This document shows positions 7,596-16,600 of a stretch of 64,000 nucleotides of DNA, one piece after another. A program made the translations under genes and the position numbers. Source of the stretch: Akkermansiaceae bacterium (GTDB lineage: Bacteria > Verrucomicrobiota > Verrucomicrobiia > Verrucomicrobiales > DEV007); NCBI GenBank assembly GCA_024233085.1, contig JACKQC010000011.1:1-64000 (forward strand), written 5' to 3'. Position 1 is the stretch's first letter; every line of letters starts with the position of its first letter. Below the pieces are notes generated by a model. That model did no database searches and was not told the DNA's origin. It worked only from the letters and a program-made list of their open reading frames with translations.

Positions 7596-9905
7596 TCACA
7601 GCGATTCCACCGCCAGCGTCGTCGTGGCGGCCGCGCCGGATCGGGCGTCGATGGCCCGAATCTCGTGACGGCCGGGTCGAAGGATCGCCCAGGCTCCGCC
7701 CGCGTTTTCCTCGATCCGCAGCGTCTCGCAGCGCCACTCGATCTTTTCGCCGGAAACGTCGCCCTCGATCCTCAGCGCCAGCCTCTGGCCGGCTCCCGGC
7801 AGGTCGGGATCGAGAAACGCGACCGTGCCGGGCAGGGGACTGACGATTTTCAGCGGCGCCGCCTTTTCCGCCGACGACTCGGCCGGAGCGACGCGGTCGG
7901 CGAGCGTGTTTTCCCCGCTCCTCAGCCAGGCGGCGTAGGCTCGCGGCAGGAACGCCCGGCCCTCCGTGTCGTAGTCGGTTGGGGAGGCGAAGTCCGGGGG
8001 CGATCCCGGCGCGAACCACTCCCGCCGCGTGTGGCGCGGGAGAAATCCCGTCTCCGGCACGACGCGCTTCCCGGTGAGCGGATCGACCTCGGCCTCGACA
8101 AAGCCTTCCGGGCGCGAATACCATCGCGAGGGTTGGAGCCGGTGCAATTCCGACATGACCGCGTGAAAGATCGGACCGGCACCCGAGACGCCGGAGACGT
8201 TCTGGAGCGGCGTGTTGTCGAACTGGCCGACCCAGACGCCGACGGTGAACTCCGGCGTAAACCCGAGCGTCCAGTTGTCGCGGTAGTCGGTGCTGGTCCC
8301 GGTCTTGCAGGCGACTCGAAACGGAAAGCGCAGGGGGGAATTCAGGCCGAAGGCCGCGGCGCGCGCGCGGTTGTCGCTCAGGATGTCGGCGACGAGGTAA
8401 CAGGCGTCCCGATCGAACAGGGTTGAGTCCCCGACCATACCCTGTTGGGTCGGCTCGACAAAATGGAAGGGCCGGAACCGGCCCAACCGGGCGAGGCAGG
8501 CGTAGGCGTTGGTCAGCTCCAGCAGCCGGACCTCGGCGTTCCCGAGGGTGAGGCCGAGCCCATAGGTCGCCGGGTCGGGATCGAGTCCCGTCAATCCCAG
8601 CCCGCCGGTCAGGGCGCGGTGCAGCACGGGCGCGCCGCCCATCTCGTCGAGCAGGCGCACGGCGGGAACGTTGAGCGAATTCGCCAGCGCCTCCCGGATC
8701 GAGACCGGGCCGCGAAAGTGGCGGTCGTAGTTGACCGGGCGATAGACGCCGCTGGCGGTCGCGTATTCGACCGGCACGTCGGCGAGCACGGTGGCCGCCG
8801 AACGGCCGCGCTCCAGGGCGAGCACGTAGGTAAACGGCTTCAGCGACGATCCCGCCGAGCGCGGCGTCCAGGCGCCGTTGATCTGCCCGCCGTCCGAATC
8901 GAAAAATCCGCGCGACCCCGCCAGGGCGCGGACGGCGCCGGTGGCGTTTTCGATCACGACCGCGGCGGCCTGGGTGGCGGAAGTTTTTCCCGACCGGCTG
9001 TCCAGCGCCCGCAGCTGGGTGTCGATGGCCATTTCGACAAAATCCTGCACCCCGAGGTCCAGCGTCGTTTTCACCGCGCGACGACCGGTGACGGCCTCGG
9101 ACTCCAGCGCCCGCGCCAGCTCGATGAAATGCGGCGCTCGAAACGCCGCCGACGCGCCGCGGGGCTGGAGGCGCAGTTTTTCCGCCGCCGCGGCGTCGTA
9201 TTCGTCCCGGGTGATCCACTGTTCCTCGAGCAATCTTTCCAGAATCCAGAGCTGCCGCTCGCGCGCGCCGGCAAAGTTCCGGTAGGGATTGAAACGGGTC
9301 GGCTTGTTGGGCAGGCCGGCGAGGAAGGCGCTTTCGGCGAGTGAAAGATCGGCAAGCGGCTTGCCGAAATACCCGCGCGCGGCGGCGCGGCAACCGGTGA
9401 ACTGATTGCCATAGGGGAGCCGGTTGAGGTAGGCGGCAAGGATCGTGTTCTTGTCCCACGTCATCTCCAGATGCCGCGCCGTGAAGGCCTCGATGGCCTT
9501 CGTGCGAAGACTGCGCGGCCGGTCGATCGACGTGATCTTGACCAACTGCTGAGTCACGGTCGAGGCGCCGGACACGAATTTCTCGTGCCGCCACGCGTCC
9601 CGGACGGCCCGCGCCACGCCGAGGAAATCGATGCCGCCATGCGCGAAATACCGCGAATCCTCGGCCGCGAGCGTGGCGTCGACCAGCGTTTGCGGAATTT
9701 CGTCGAGGGTCGCGGGCCGGTCGACTTTCAGGTCGTCCGCCAGCAGGCGCCGGATCGGTTCACCGTTGCGGTCGGTGAAACGCTGGCCCGGCTCGACGCC
9801 GTCGACGAGGGGCTCGGGGAGCGGAAACAACAGGGGCACGGCAAAATACAGCGCCGCCCAAGCCAGCAGGCCGAGCAGGAGGAGGCGTTTCGCGTGGCGT
9901 CGCAT
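7596..9905 (-). CDS. pbpC: Penicillin-binding protein 1C, bifunctional transglycosylase/transpeptidase
   Basis: 769 residues from ATG 9905 (MRRHAKRLLLLGLLAW); a TTG 42 bp upstream is possible but would put 14 polar residues ahead of the membrane anchor. Residues 7-28 form the anchor. The GT51 transglycosylase domain contains the EDSRYFAHGG motif with catalytic Glu82. The transpeptidase domain has S353-x-x-K356 (SSLK), S410-L-N, and KTGTS from Lys534. A BiPBP_C-type immunoglobulin-like domain ends the protein. The enzyme polymerises and cross-links peptidoglycan in the periplasm. Residues 485-499 (PTQQGMVGDSTLFDR) are encoded by a 41-bp palindromic element inserted between the SxN and KTG motifs, in a loop that varies in the family. 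The gene follows the alpha-2-macroglobulin gene by 84 bp; this pairing is conserved in many Gram-negative bacteria. Confidence 0.95.
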   Translation of the reverse strand: MRRHAKRLLLLGLLAWAALYFAVPLLFPLPEPLVDGVEPGQRFTDRNGEPIRRLLADDLKVDRPATLDEIPQTLVDATLAAEDSRYFAHGGIDFLGVARAVRDAWRHEKFVSGASTVTQQLVKITSIDRPRSLRTKAIEAFTARHLEMTWDKNTILAAYLNRLPYGNQFTGCRAAARGYFGKPLADLSLAESAFLAGLPNKPTRFNPYRNFAGARERQLWILERLLEEQWITRDEYDAAAAEKLRLQPRGASAAFRAPHFIELARALESEAVTGRRAVKTTLDLGVQDFVEMAIDTQLRALDSRSGKTSATQAAAVVIENATGAVRALAGSRGFFDSDGGQINGAWTPRSAGSSLKPFTYVLALERGRSAATVLADVPVEYATASGVYRPVNYDRHFRGPVSIREALANSLNVPAVRLLDEMGGAPVLHRALTGGLGLTGLDPDPATYGLGLTLGNAEVRLLELTNAYACLARLGRFRPFHFVEPTQQGMVGDSTLFDRDACYLVADILSDNRARAAAFGLNSPLRFPFRVACKTGTSTDYRDNWTLGFTPEFTVGVWVGQFDNTPLQNVSGVSGAGPIFHAVMSELHRLQPSRWYSRPEGFVEAEVDPLTGKRVVPETGFLPRHTRREWFAPGSPPDFASPTDYDTEGRAFLPRAYAAWLRSGENTLADRVAPAESSAEKAAPLKIVSPLPGTVAFLDPDLPGAGQRLALRIEGDVSGEKIEWRCETLRIEENAGGAWAILRPGRHEIRAIDARSGAAATTTLAVESL
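8411..8451. repeat. 41-bp palindromic element, copy 2, inside the pbpC coding sequence
   Basis: Arms GATCGAACAGGGTT (8411-8424) and TACCCTGTTGGGTC (8438-8451) flank a 13-nt loop. It is translated in frame as residues 485-499 of PbpC. The pbpC frame is open on both sides and the downstream KTG motif is intact. Confidence 0.92.
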
Positions 9906-9989
9906 GTTGGATGGTTGAAGGCTGTTGGCGTTTCGGATTTTGGGCAAGCGCGCCGGCCCTCGCGAGCCGACGCGCCGCTTTCACCCGGA

Positions 9990-12900
9990 TCATGGCCTGG
10001 CCAAATCGGCCCGCGCCACCTTGCCCGAGGCGCCGAGTTGGAGCGGCTTGGCGACCACGCGGGTGGTGGCGCTCAGACCGTGGCGCTCGGGCTCGTACAT
10101 GGCCTCGATCTTCGCGGGCGGCGCGGTGGCTTCGCCCGGGGCGACGACGCGGGCGAGGTATTCCACAGCGTAGTCTCCGCCCTTGTAAAGGTAGTCGCAG
10201 AAGAAAAGCGCGCGATCGGTCCGCAACTCGCGGTAATGGCAGTAGAGCCGTTTCCAGTCCCCCTTGTAGCCCTCGCGGTTTCCGGCGGCCTGGGATTTGA
10301 ACTCGGGATTCACCGCCTCGAAAATCGACGGCATGGGATCGTCGACGGCGAGGTAGTTGACGCGCTCGCCGTCCGGAATGGACAGGTGCAGCGTCACCAA
10401 CACCAGATCGCCGACCTCGAAGACGCCGGCCGGCTCGACATTTCCCTCGGCGTCGATCCGATGGTAGGTGCGCTCGATGCCGAAGCCCTTGTTTTCGGCC
10501 TCGAACTCGAAGCCGGCGGGTTGCGTCTCCACCTCGACATGGGCGTAAACGCGCGCGCCGTCGCGGTCGACCTCAAGCGTCGGGGGGGCGGCGCGCCGGT
10601 CGCCGTCGAACTCGAAGGTCAACTGTTGCCCGCCCGGCTCGTCCCCGAAACGCATCTCCCGCGTTTCGTCACCGAATTTCACCCGGCACACCGCCCCTTC
10701 CCGGGCGCGGGAAACGGCCGAGTCGTACTCGGCGAGGGCGCGGAAGGCCCAACTGTTGATATAGGTGCTGCCAAAGGCCGCGCGCGTCCGGGGCGCGCCG
10801 ATCAGCTCGCTGGCCAGGTCGTCGGCGCGTTTCGAGGCGGGGTCGAACCGGCTCCAGGCCAGCAACTGCGCCGCCGTCGCGTAAACCGGGCGATGCCACG
10901 GGCTGTGAAACTCGGGCGTTTTCGCGTCGGGCGCGAGGAGTTCCGCCACCCGTCCGCGGATGGCCTCCTCGGGATGGGCGCCCGCCGTTTCGAGCATGGC
11001 GAGGGCCAGCAGCGAGCGCCCGTCGGGAGTCAGTCTCTCGCGGTTGCGGTGGAGGATATCGTGGTATCCGGGCTCGCCGCGACCGGCCAGCGCGAGCGTG
11101 TAGGCGGCGAGGCAGCGGTTGTAGAGATCGTTGGAATCCTTGACCGCGGCGGTGTTTCGCAGGCTTTTCGACAGGTAATCCCAGAGCGGCGACAACCGGT
11201 CGTCCGGGACTTCCGCGCCGGCCCGCTTCGCCAGCACGAGGCCCATGCCGCCGTAGGCGCTGCCCCAGAGAATGGGCTCCGAGGCGCCGGGCCAATATCC
11301 CAGGCCGCCGCCGTCGGTCTGCATGGACAACAACCGCGCCACGCCGGCGCCGATGGCGTCGCGGATCTCGGCGTCCGTCTTGTCCAGGCCCGGCAGGGCG
11401 TGGCGCATGTTTTGCGTGGTCAGCCAGGGAAGCAGGCTGGAGGTGGTCTGCTCGACACAGCCGTACGGGTAGTGCAGGAGATACTCCAGCGCGTCGGCCG
11501 CCTCGAGCAGGCGGGAGTTTGAAACGGTGACGCGCACCGTGCCGCGGCCGTTCAGCAGCTTCGGGTCGATCTTTTCGAAGGCCGCGCGCGGCTTGCCACC
11601 GCCCGTCAGGGTGAGCTGTTCGAGTCCATGCATCAGCGGCACCGGATATCCGATCGCGAGCTTCGACTCGACGACGTCGGCCAGCTTCGGATTCCCGGCC
11701 TCGGCGACGCTCCATCGCCAGACGCCCTCGCCGACGCGCGCGAATTGCGCCGGAAAGCCGAGCTTGCTGGTCTCTCCGGCCCTCAGGCGGAAGCGCCGCG
11801 CGCGCAACGAAGACGAATCCGCCGCGGACTCCACGCCCGCGAGCGCCACGGGGACGAACGAGGGCTCGGCGGGGAGAAACTCGGCATGGCGATCGAGTTC
11901 GACCCGGATTTCGAGGTCGAGATCGCGGTCCGTGTTGTTGTGCAGCACCGAGGTCAGGTCCATGCGGTCGCCGACGTTTCCGAAGGCCGGCAACGCGGGT
12001 TCGATGATGAGCGGCTTGTTGATGACGAGGTCCCGCTCGGCTTTGCCGAATCGGTTCTCCGACGCGACCACCGCCATCACGCGGAAGGTCGTCAGGTTGT
12101 CCGGGGTTTCGAAGCTCACCCGCACCCGGCCGTCGGGACCGGTGAAGGCCGCGCCGCGCCAGAAGGCGACCGGTTGGAAGTTTTTCCGCGCGCGCGCCGG
12201 GTCGAGCCCGTCCATTTCGCCGCCACCGCCGATCACGTAGCCCTTGTTGCCGAAATCGCGCTCGTTCGGATTCTCGGGCAACAGATCCGAGACCGACTGG
12301 CCGGTCCGCACCCCGAGACTGAAAGGAGCGTGAAAGACGGCGCCGGGATCGGGCGTGTCGTATCCCATCAAACTGAGCACCCCCTCGTCCACCGCGTAGA
12401 GCGTGACCTCCGCCCCCTCGACGGGCCGCCGCTGGTGGTCGCGCACCAGCGCCGCGACCTCGACGGTGGCGCCGGGCAGCCGGTAGGGCGCGTCGTCGCG
12501 GTCGGTTTCGAGCGTCACCTCGAGATTCGCGGCCGGGTCATCCACGTTCAACTGGCAATAACCGAGCCGGTAATCCGCGTTCGGATGCCGAAGCGGACTG
12601 GCCTCGGAACCGCGCAGAATCAGCACCGACGCGAAGAGATTCGGCGCCGCGCCCTCGCCGATCGGCACCTCGATGACCGACTCGTGCTCGGCGATCTTTT
12701 CCACCCGCACGGTCCGCACCCCGGCCCGCTCGGTGGTGACGAGCGCATTGCCGAGAATGGGGCTGCGGACCAGCAGCTTCGCCACGTCGCCGGTCCGGTA
12801 TCGATCCTTGTCCGGCGTCACATCGATGCGCACCTCGTCGTACCACCCCCAGGCCGGCTCGTCCGCGCCAAAAATGCGGAGACCCGTGCGGGTGACGACC

Positions 12901-15524
12901 GGGCGATCCTCGGCGTCCTTCGCCGTCAGCGTCAGGTAATAATCGCCGCCCTCCGCGACCGTCACCGGCGCCAGGGTCGAAAGTGGCGTGCCGGTCTCCG
13001 GATGGAGGCGGGTGAGGATTTCGACGGGTTTCTCGAGCACGGTCTCGAGCGTTTCCTCGGTGCGATAGGTCATGCGGCCGCCGGCGCCGCGCATTTTCAC
13101 GGTGTTGTAGTGGCGTTTCTCCAATTTCATCGTCGCGGCGACCGGCTCGGTGTGGGCCCTGGCGTCGGTGTTCGCCGCGACGAACGACAACGGCACCTCG
13201 GCGCCCGCGCGCAGCACGCCCTCGGGCGTCCGAACACCGAGGTAAAAGTCCGAGCTGTGCACGGTGAAACCCGCCGACTCGGCCACGGTCTGCTGGTTGA
13301 TGTCGGTGATCTCGGCGTTCAGGCTCACGTAAAGCGGCGCCGGCGCGTCGCCCGCTTCCGGCAGCTCCAGATCGATCGTCGCTCCGCCGGAGTCGCTCAG
13401 GTCAACCGACCGGCTGTCGGTGAAGGGCGAACTTTCCCCGATCGCGTTTCCGAACACGAAATTCTCGAATCCCCGGGGCATGGGAAACTGCCGGCGCGCC
13501 GAGACATGCCACGTGAGCTGTGCCTTCGACAGCGGCTTGCCCATGTAGTATTTCGCCGACACCGGGATCGCCAGTTTGTCGCCCGTCTCGTATTCCGACT
13601 CGTTTTGAAAGGCGATCTCGAAGGTGTTCGGCCGGTATTCCGCCACCTGGAACCCGTGATAGACCATGTTCCGCCAGCGTTCCGAATTGTCCTTTTCCTT
13701 CGGATCGTTGAAATCGACCTGGACCGAGAACCAGCCGAGCGCCGTCTCCGCCGGCAGCTCGATATCGTGGTCGAAACTGCCGTTTCGCGACAGCGCGACC
13801 GATTCGTTCACCAACAGCCGATTCCGGGAGTCGCGAACGGTCAGCTTCGCCGGCTGGCCCGCGATCGCCGACAGCGGCAGCAGCGCGTCGCCGTCGGTGA
13901 GGCGGGAAACGCACTTCAGATGCACCGTCTCCCCGGGCTCGTAAAGGGGACGGTCGGTGAAGACCAGCGTCCGCCGCTCCGCCGTGTCGTCGCCATAATA
14001 CCGATAGGGAATCGCGAAATTCCACAGCCCGGCGTAACTCATCGGCTCGCTGAACTCGATCATGTGGCGGTCGCCGTTCCTCGCCGCGGCGATCCACTTC
14101 ACGTTCTCCGTCCGTTCCTCCGGCAGGCGCACGATGCCCTGGTTGTCCGACTGCGTTTCCGAGAGCGGCTCCGCCTCGCCGTCGAGCAATTCGAACTTCA
14201 ACCGCGGCAGCGCCTTGCCCGTCCGCAGGGAGAACGCGTACAGCAGCGTCTCGCCGTCGAACTGTTTCCACGCGAGCCCGATGTCGGTCAGTTGGACGAT
14301 CGCCTGCGCGCCGACGCCGAAATTTCCGCGCGTCCGCGACCAGCCCTCGGCGCAGACATAGAGCGCCGCCTCCGTCTGGCCGCCCAGGATTTCCCGCCAG
14401 TCGAGCGTGAACTTCTCGCTCCGGTCCACCGTGTTTGCCGGTTCGAATTCCTGGTCGTAAATCGTGCGGCCCGGCACCATCTCGAACGGAATCTCCCGCC
14501 GGTCGCCCGCGCCCTCGTATAGATCGTCGTAGCCGCGCATCGCATAGACCAGATCGCGGTCGCTGAGTCGCTTCACCCTGACGCGGAGATTTTTCAGATT
14601 ACCGGTGTCGATCTCGAATTGCTGCCCGCCCGAGGCGTTCTGCGTCGTGGCGAAGGCCGGCAGCGTCACAAAACCCGAGTTCGGCTCGAAGACGATTTTT
14701 TTCGCGAAGCGCTCGTCCAGCGAGGTCCGATTCGCGCCCGTCACGCCCGGCCGCACCGTCACGGTGTACGACTTGTGATAGTCGAAGTCGCCGTGCAGAT
14801 CGGCCGCCGACCCGTTCAGTTCGATGCGGAGATTCTTCGGCTTCGGCGTCACTTCGACAAATCCCTTCAGCACCTCTTCGGTGAAGGACTCGTGCGGCGA
14901 ATCGCTGAAAACGACGCGGATCGTCTTTTCCTCGTTGTAGGGATTCACCGGCTCGACCGCCCGCACCGTGAAGGCGCTCAGCGTGCCCAGGTTGTCCACC
15001 CGGCCCTTGCCGAGCCTCATCGATCTGTCGGTTGACGCCAGGTTGCCGTCGATTTCCAGGCTCCACTCAGTCCCCGCCGGCAGCGGCGCCAGCGGGCTCA
15101 CCCGGATGAAATGGTCGAGCGGCAGCGGCTCGGCGTTTCCCTCGTTCGAGAAGGGCTGGTATTCCTTCACCTCCTCGGCCTTTTCCGGCCGGGTCGCGAC
15201 GGCCGGAATGCGTCGGCCGTCCTTGCCTTCGGCGAAAAAGATCAGCGACGCCGCCCGTTCCGGTTCCACGGCGGCGTTGAATCGCAGCAGGATTTCCGGC
15301 TCCGGCGTCAACGGATTCGAATAATAGTAATACTGGGGAAAGCGGTCGAAACGCAGCGGCGCCGCCGCTTGTTTTTCCGGGGCCGGTTTTTCCGGGTCAC
15401 CCGCGGCGTCGGGAGCCGCGTGACTGGTCCGAAGAAACGTCCCGGCCGCGAGTGCCAGGGCGATGAGGGTGTGTGGGAGAAGCGCGATTCCGACCCGGAA
15501 TCGCGGGGTTTGAGCGTGGTTCAT
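9990..15524 (-). CDS. Bacterial alpha-2-macroglobulin
   Basis: 1844 residues from ATG 15524 (MNHAQTPRFRVGIALL...); an upstream in-frame extension to 15812 is open but Arg-rich and has no signal peptide, so it is rejected. Residues 13-36 form a signal peptide. The body shows serial MG beta-sandwich domains and an alpha-helical thioester domain. The thioester motif is GCVEQ with Cys1356 and Gln1359, matching the CxEQ of thioester-containing macroglobulins. Such proteins trap attacking proteases in the periplasm by covalent capture, while the partner PbpC repairs the peptidoglycan breach. The gene is 84 bp upstream of pbpC on the same strand and is divergently oriented to a sigma-factor gene across 235 bp, so both may respond to envelope stress (inference). 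Confidence 0.95.
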   Translation of the reverse strand: MNHAQTPRFRVGIALLPHTLIALALAAGTFLRTSHAAPDAAGDPEKPAPEKQAAAPLRFDRFPQYYYYSNPLTPEPEILLRFNAAVEPERAASLIFFAEGKDGRRIPAVATRPEKAEEVKEYQPFSNEGNAEPLPLDHFIRVSPLAPLPAGTEWSLEIDGNLASTDRSMRLGKGRVDNLGTLSAFTVRAVEPVNPYNEEKTIRVVFSDSPHESFTEEVLKGFVEVTPKPKNLRIELNGSAADLHGDFDYHKSYTVTVRPGVTGANRTSLDERFAKKIVFEPNSGFVTLPAFATTQNASGGQQFEIDTGNLKNLRVRVKRLSDRDLVYAMRGYDDLYEGAGDRREIPFEMVPGRTIYDQEFEPANTVDRSEKFTLDWREILGGQTEAALYVCAEGWSRTRGNFGVGAQAIVQLTDIGLAWKQFDGETLLYAFSLRTGKALPRLKFELLDGEAEPLSETQSDNQGIVRLPEERTENVKWIAAARNGDRHMIEFSEPMSYAGLWNFAIPYRYYGDDTAERRTLVFTDRPLYEPGETVHLKCVSRLTDGDALLPLSAIAGQPAKLTVRDSRNRLLVNESVALSRNGSFDHDIELPAETALGWFSVQVDFNDPKEKDNSERWRNMVYHGFQVAEYRPNTFEIAFQNESEYETGDKLAIPVSAKYYMGKPLSKAQLTWHVSARRQFPMPRGFENFVFGNAIGESSPFTDSRSVDLSDSGGATIDLELPEAGDAPAPLYVSLNAEITDINQQTVAESAGFTVHSSDFYLGVRTPEGVLRAGAEVPLSFVAANTDARAHTEPVAATMKLEKRHYNTVKMRGAGGRMTYRTEETLETVLEKPVEILTRLHPETGTPLSTLAPVTVAEGGDYYLTLTAKDAEDRPVVTRTGLRIFGADEPAWGWYDEVRIDVTPDKDRYRTGDVAKLLVRSPILGNALVTTERAGVRTVRVEKIAEHESVIEVPIGEGAAPNLFASVLILRGSEASPLRHPNADYRLGYCQLNVDDPAANLEVTLETDRDDAPYRLPGATVEVAALVRDHQRRPVEGAEVTLYAVDEGVLSLMGYDTPDPGAVFHAPFSLGVRTGQSVSDLLPENPNERDFGNKGYVIGGGGEMDGLDPARARKNFQPVAFWRGAAFTGPDGRVRVSFETPDNLTTFRVMAVVASENRFGKAERDLVINKPLIIEPALPAFGNVGDRMDLTSVLHNNTDRDLDLEIRVELDRHAEFLPAEPSFVPVALAGVESAADSSSLRARRFRLRAGETSKLGFPAQFARVGEGVWRWSVAEAGNPKLADVVESKLAIGYPVPLMHGLEQLTLTGGGKPRAAFEKIDPKLLNGRGTVRVTVSNSRLLEAADALEYLLHYPYGCVEQTTSSLLPWLTTQNMRHALPGLDKTDAEIRDAIGAGVARLLSMQTDGGGLGYWPGASEPILWGSAYGGMGLVLAKRAGAEVPDDRLSPLWDYLSKSLRNTAAVKDSNDLYNRCLAAYTLALAGRGEPGYHDILHRNRERLTPDGRSLLALAMLETAGAHPEEAIRGRVAELLAPDAKTPEFHSPWHRPVYATAAQLLAWSRFDPASKRADDLASELIGAPRTRAAFGSTYINSWAFRALAEYDSAVSRAREGAVCRVKFGDETREMRFGDEPGGQQLTFEFDGDRRAAPPTLEVDRDGARVYAHVEVETQPAGFEFEAENKGFGIERTYHRIDAEGNVEPAGVFEVGDLVLVTLHLSIPDGERVNYLAVDDPMPSIFEAVNPEFKSQAAGNREGYKGDWKRLYCHYRELRTDRALFFCDYLYKGGDYAVEYLARVVAPGEATAPPAKIEAMYEPERHGLSATTRVVAKPLQLGASGKVARADLARP

Positions 15525-15759
15525 GATGGCGGTTTGAGGAGTTCCTCCCCGTCGATGGGGCGGAGTTGTGGATTGCTGAATTTTTCCTGAAAGCGGAGGG
15601 TGGCGTGGTTCCCGGGACGCCGTTCTGTGATTTGACGCCGGAGACGCTTCCGCGTTCGACGATTGATACGGACGGCGATTCGCGGTCCTTTCAAAAACTC
15701 GTTCCGTCCCGTGTTTTTTCCTGATAATTTCTTCCCCGACCGCGCGTAGCGTCCCCATC

Positions 15760-16416
15760 ATGGACGATCCAAAACTCAACGACGCCTTCGAGAAAACCCG
15801 CCTCACCCTCATCGAGCGGCTCTCCGACTGGCATGACCAGAAAACGTGGGATGAATTTTACGCGACTTACTGGCGCCTCATTTACAGCGTCTCCTGCAAG
15901 TCCGGCCTCGCCCACGACGAGGCCATGGATGTCGTCCAGGAAACCGTGCTCACCATCGCCAAGCAGTGGCAAAAGGGTCAGAAATACGACCCGGCGAAAG
16001 GCTCCTTCAAGACCTGGCTGCTCAACATCACCCGCTGGCGCATCGCCGATCAGTTCCGCAAAAAACAGCGCAACCCCGCCGCCATGAACCAGTCCGGCGG
16101 CAGCCGGGGCGGCGACGGCGAATTCCGCGACACCGCCACCATCGAGCGCCTGGAGGATCCCGACGGCGAACCGCTCGATCGCCTTTGGGACCTCGAATGG
16201 AAGGCCAACCTCGGCAAGGTCGCGCTCGATCGCGTCCGGCAGAAAATCTCCCCGCTTCAGTTCCAGATTTTCGACGCCTATGTCGTCAAAGGCTGGGAGG
16301 CGGCCAAGGTGCGCAGGGAACTCGGCGTCTCCATGGCCCAGGTCTATCTCGCCAAACATCGCGTCGGCGGCCTCGTGAAAAGGGAGATCGAGGACCTGCA
16401 GGCCAACTTCCAGTGA
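15760..16416 (+). CDS. RNA polymerase sigma factor, sigma-70 family (ECF-like)
   Basis: 218 residues. Region 2 is seen at about residues 25-100: TWDEFYATYWRLIYSVSCKSGL, then the DEAMDVVQETVLTIA helix that binds core polymerase, then FKTWLLNITRWRIADQFRKK for -10 recognition. Region 4 follows at about 150-215 (LQFQIFDAYVVKGWEAAKVR, then a helix-turn-helix ending in LAKHRVGGLVKREI). The linker is Gly/Ser-rich. No anti-sigma gene is adjacent. The gene is divergent from the macroglobulin/pbpC operon and ends 23 bp before a 41-bp palindromic element. In PVC bacteria such sigma factors often control envelope or polysaccharide genes; the regulon here is not known. Confidence 0.88.
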   Translation: MDDPKLNDAFEKTRLTLIERLSDWHDQKTWDEFYATYWRLIYSVSCKSGLAHDEAMDVVQETVLTIAKQWQKGQKYDPAKGSFKTWLLNITRWRIADQFRKKQRNPAAMNQSGGSRGGDGEFRDTATIERLEDPDGEPLDRLWDLEWKANLGKVALDRVRQKISPLQFQIFDAYVVKGWEAAKVRRELGVSMAQVYLAKHRVGGLVKREIEDLQANFQ

Positions 16417-16438
16417 ATTTGCGGCCGCGCCGGGCCCC

Positions 16439-16479
16439 GATCCAACAGGGTTGAGTCATCGACCTAACCCTGTTTGATG
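16439..16479. repeat. 41-bp palindromic element, copy 3
   Basis: Arms GATCCAACAGGGTT (16439-16452) and AACCCTGTTTGATG (16466-16479), loop 13 nt. It lies between the convergent sigma-factor and sulfatase genes. No T-run follows, so it does not look like a standard intrinsic terminator. Confidence 0.9.
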
Positions 16480-16600
16480 GGAAACACGGCTCCTTGCATT
16501 CCGCTCCTGGCGGATTTCGGTGAAATTTCGTCTCGCGGAGCCGCGGCCAAAAGACCGAGGGCGGAAAACTCGCGTTTTTCGCCACGGATTCCGGCGCTCG

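Noticed and set aside
11628..14522. 964-codon plus-strand open frame
   Set aside because: Antisense to the alpha-2-macroglobulin gene. It is open only because GC-rich wobble positions suppress stops.
15525..15812. Extended N-terminus of the macroglobulin gene
   Set aside because: The extra 96 residues are low-complexity and precede a clear signal peptide at ATG 15524. They also overlap the divergent sigma-factor gene.
16439..16479. Palindrome copy 3 as an intrinsic terminator of the convergent genes
   Set aside because: No U-tract follows on either strand and the same element occurs at gene starts and inside pbpC, so a terminator role is not supported as its main function.
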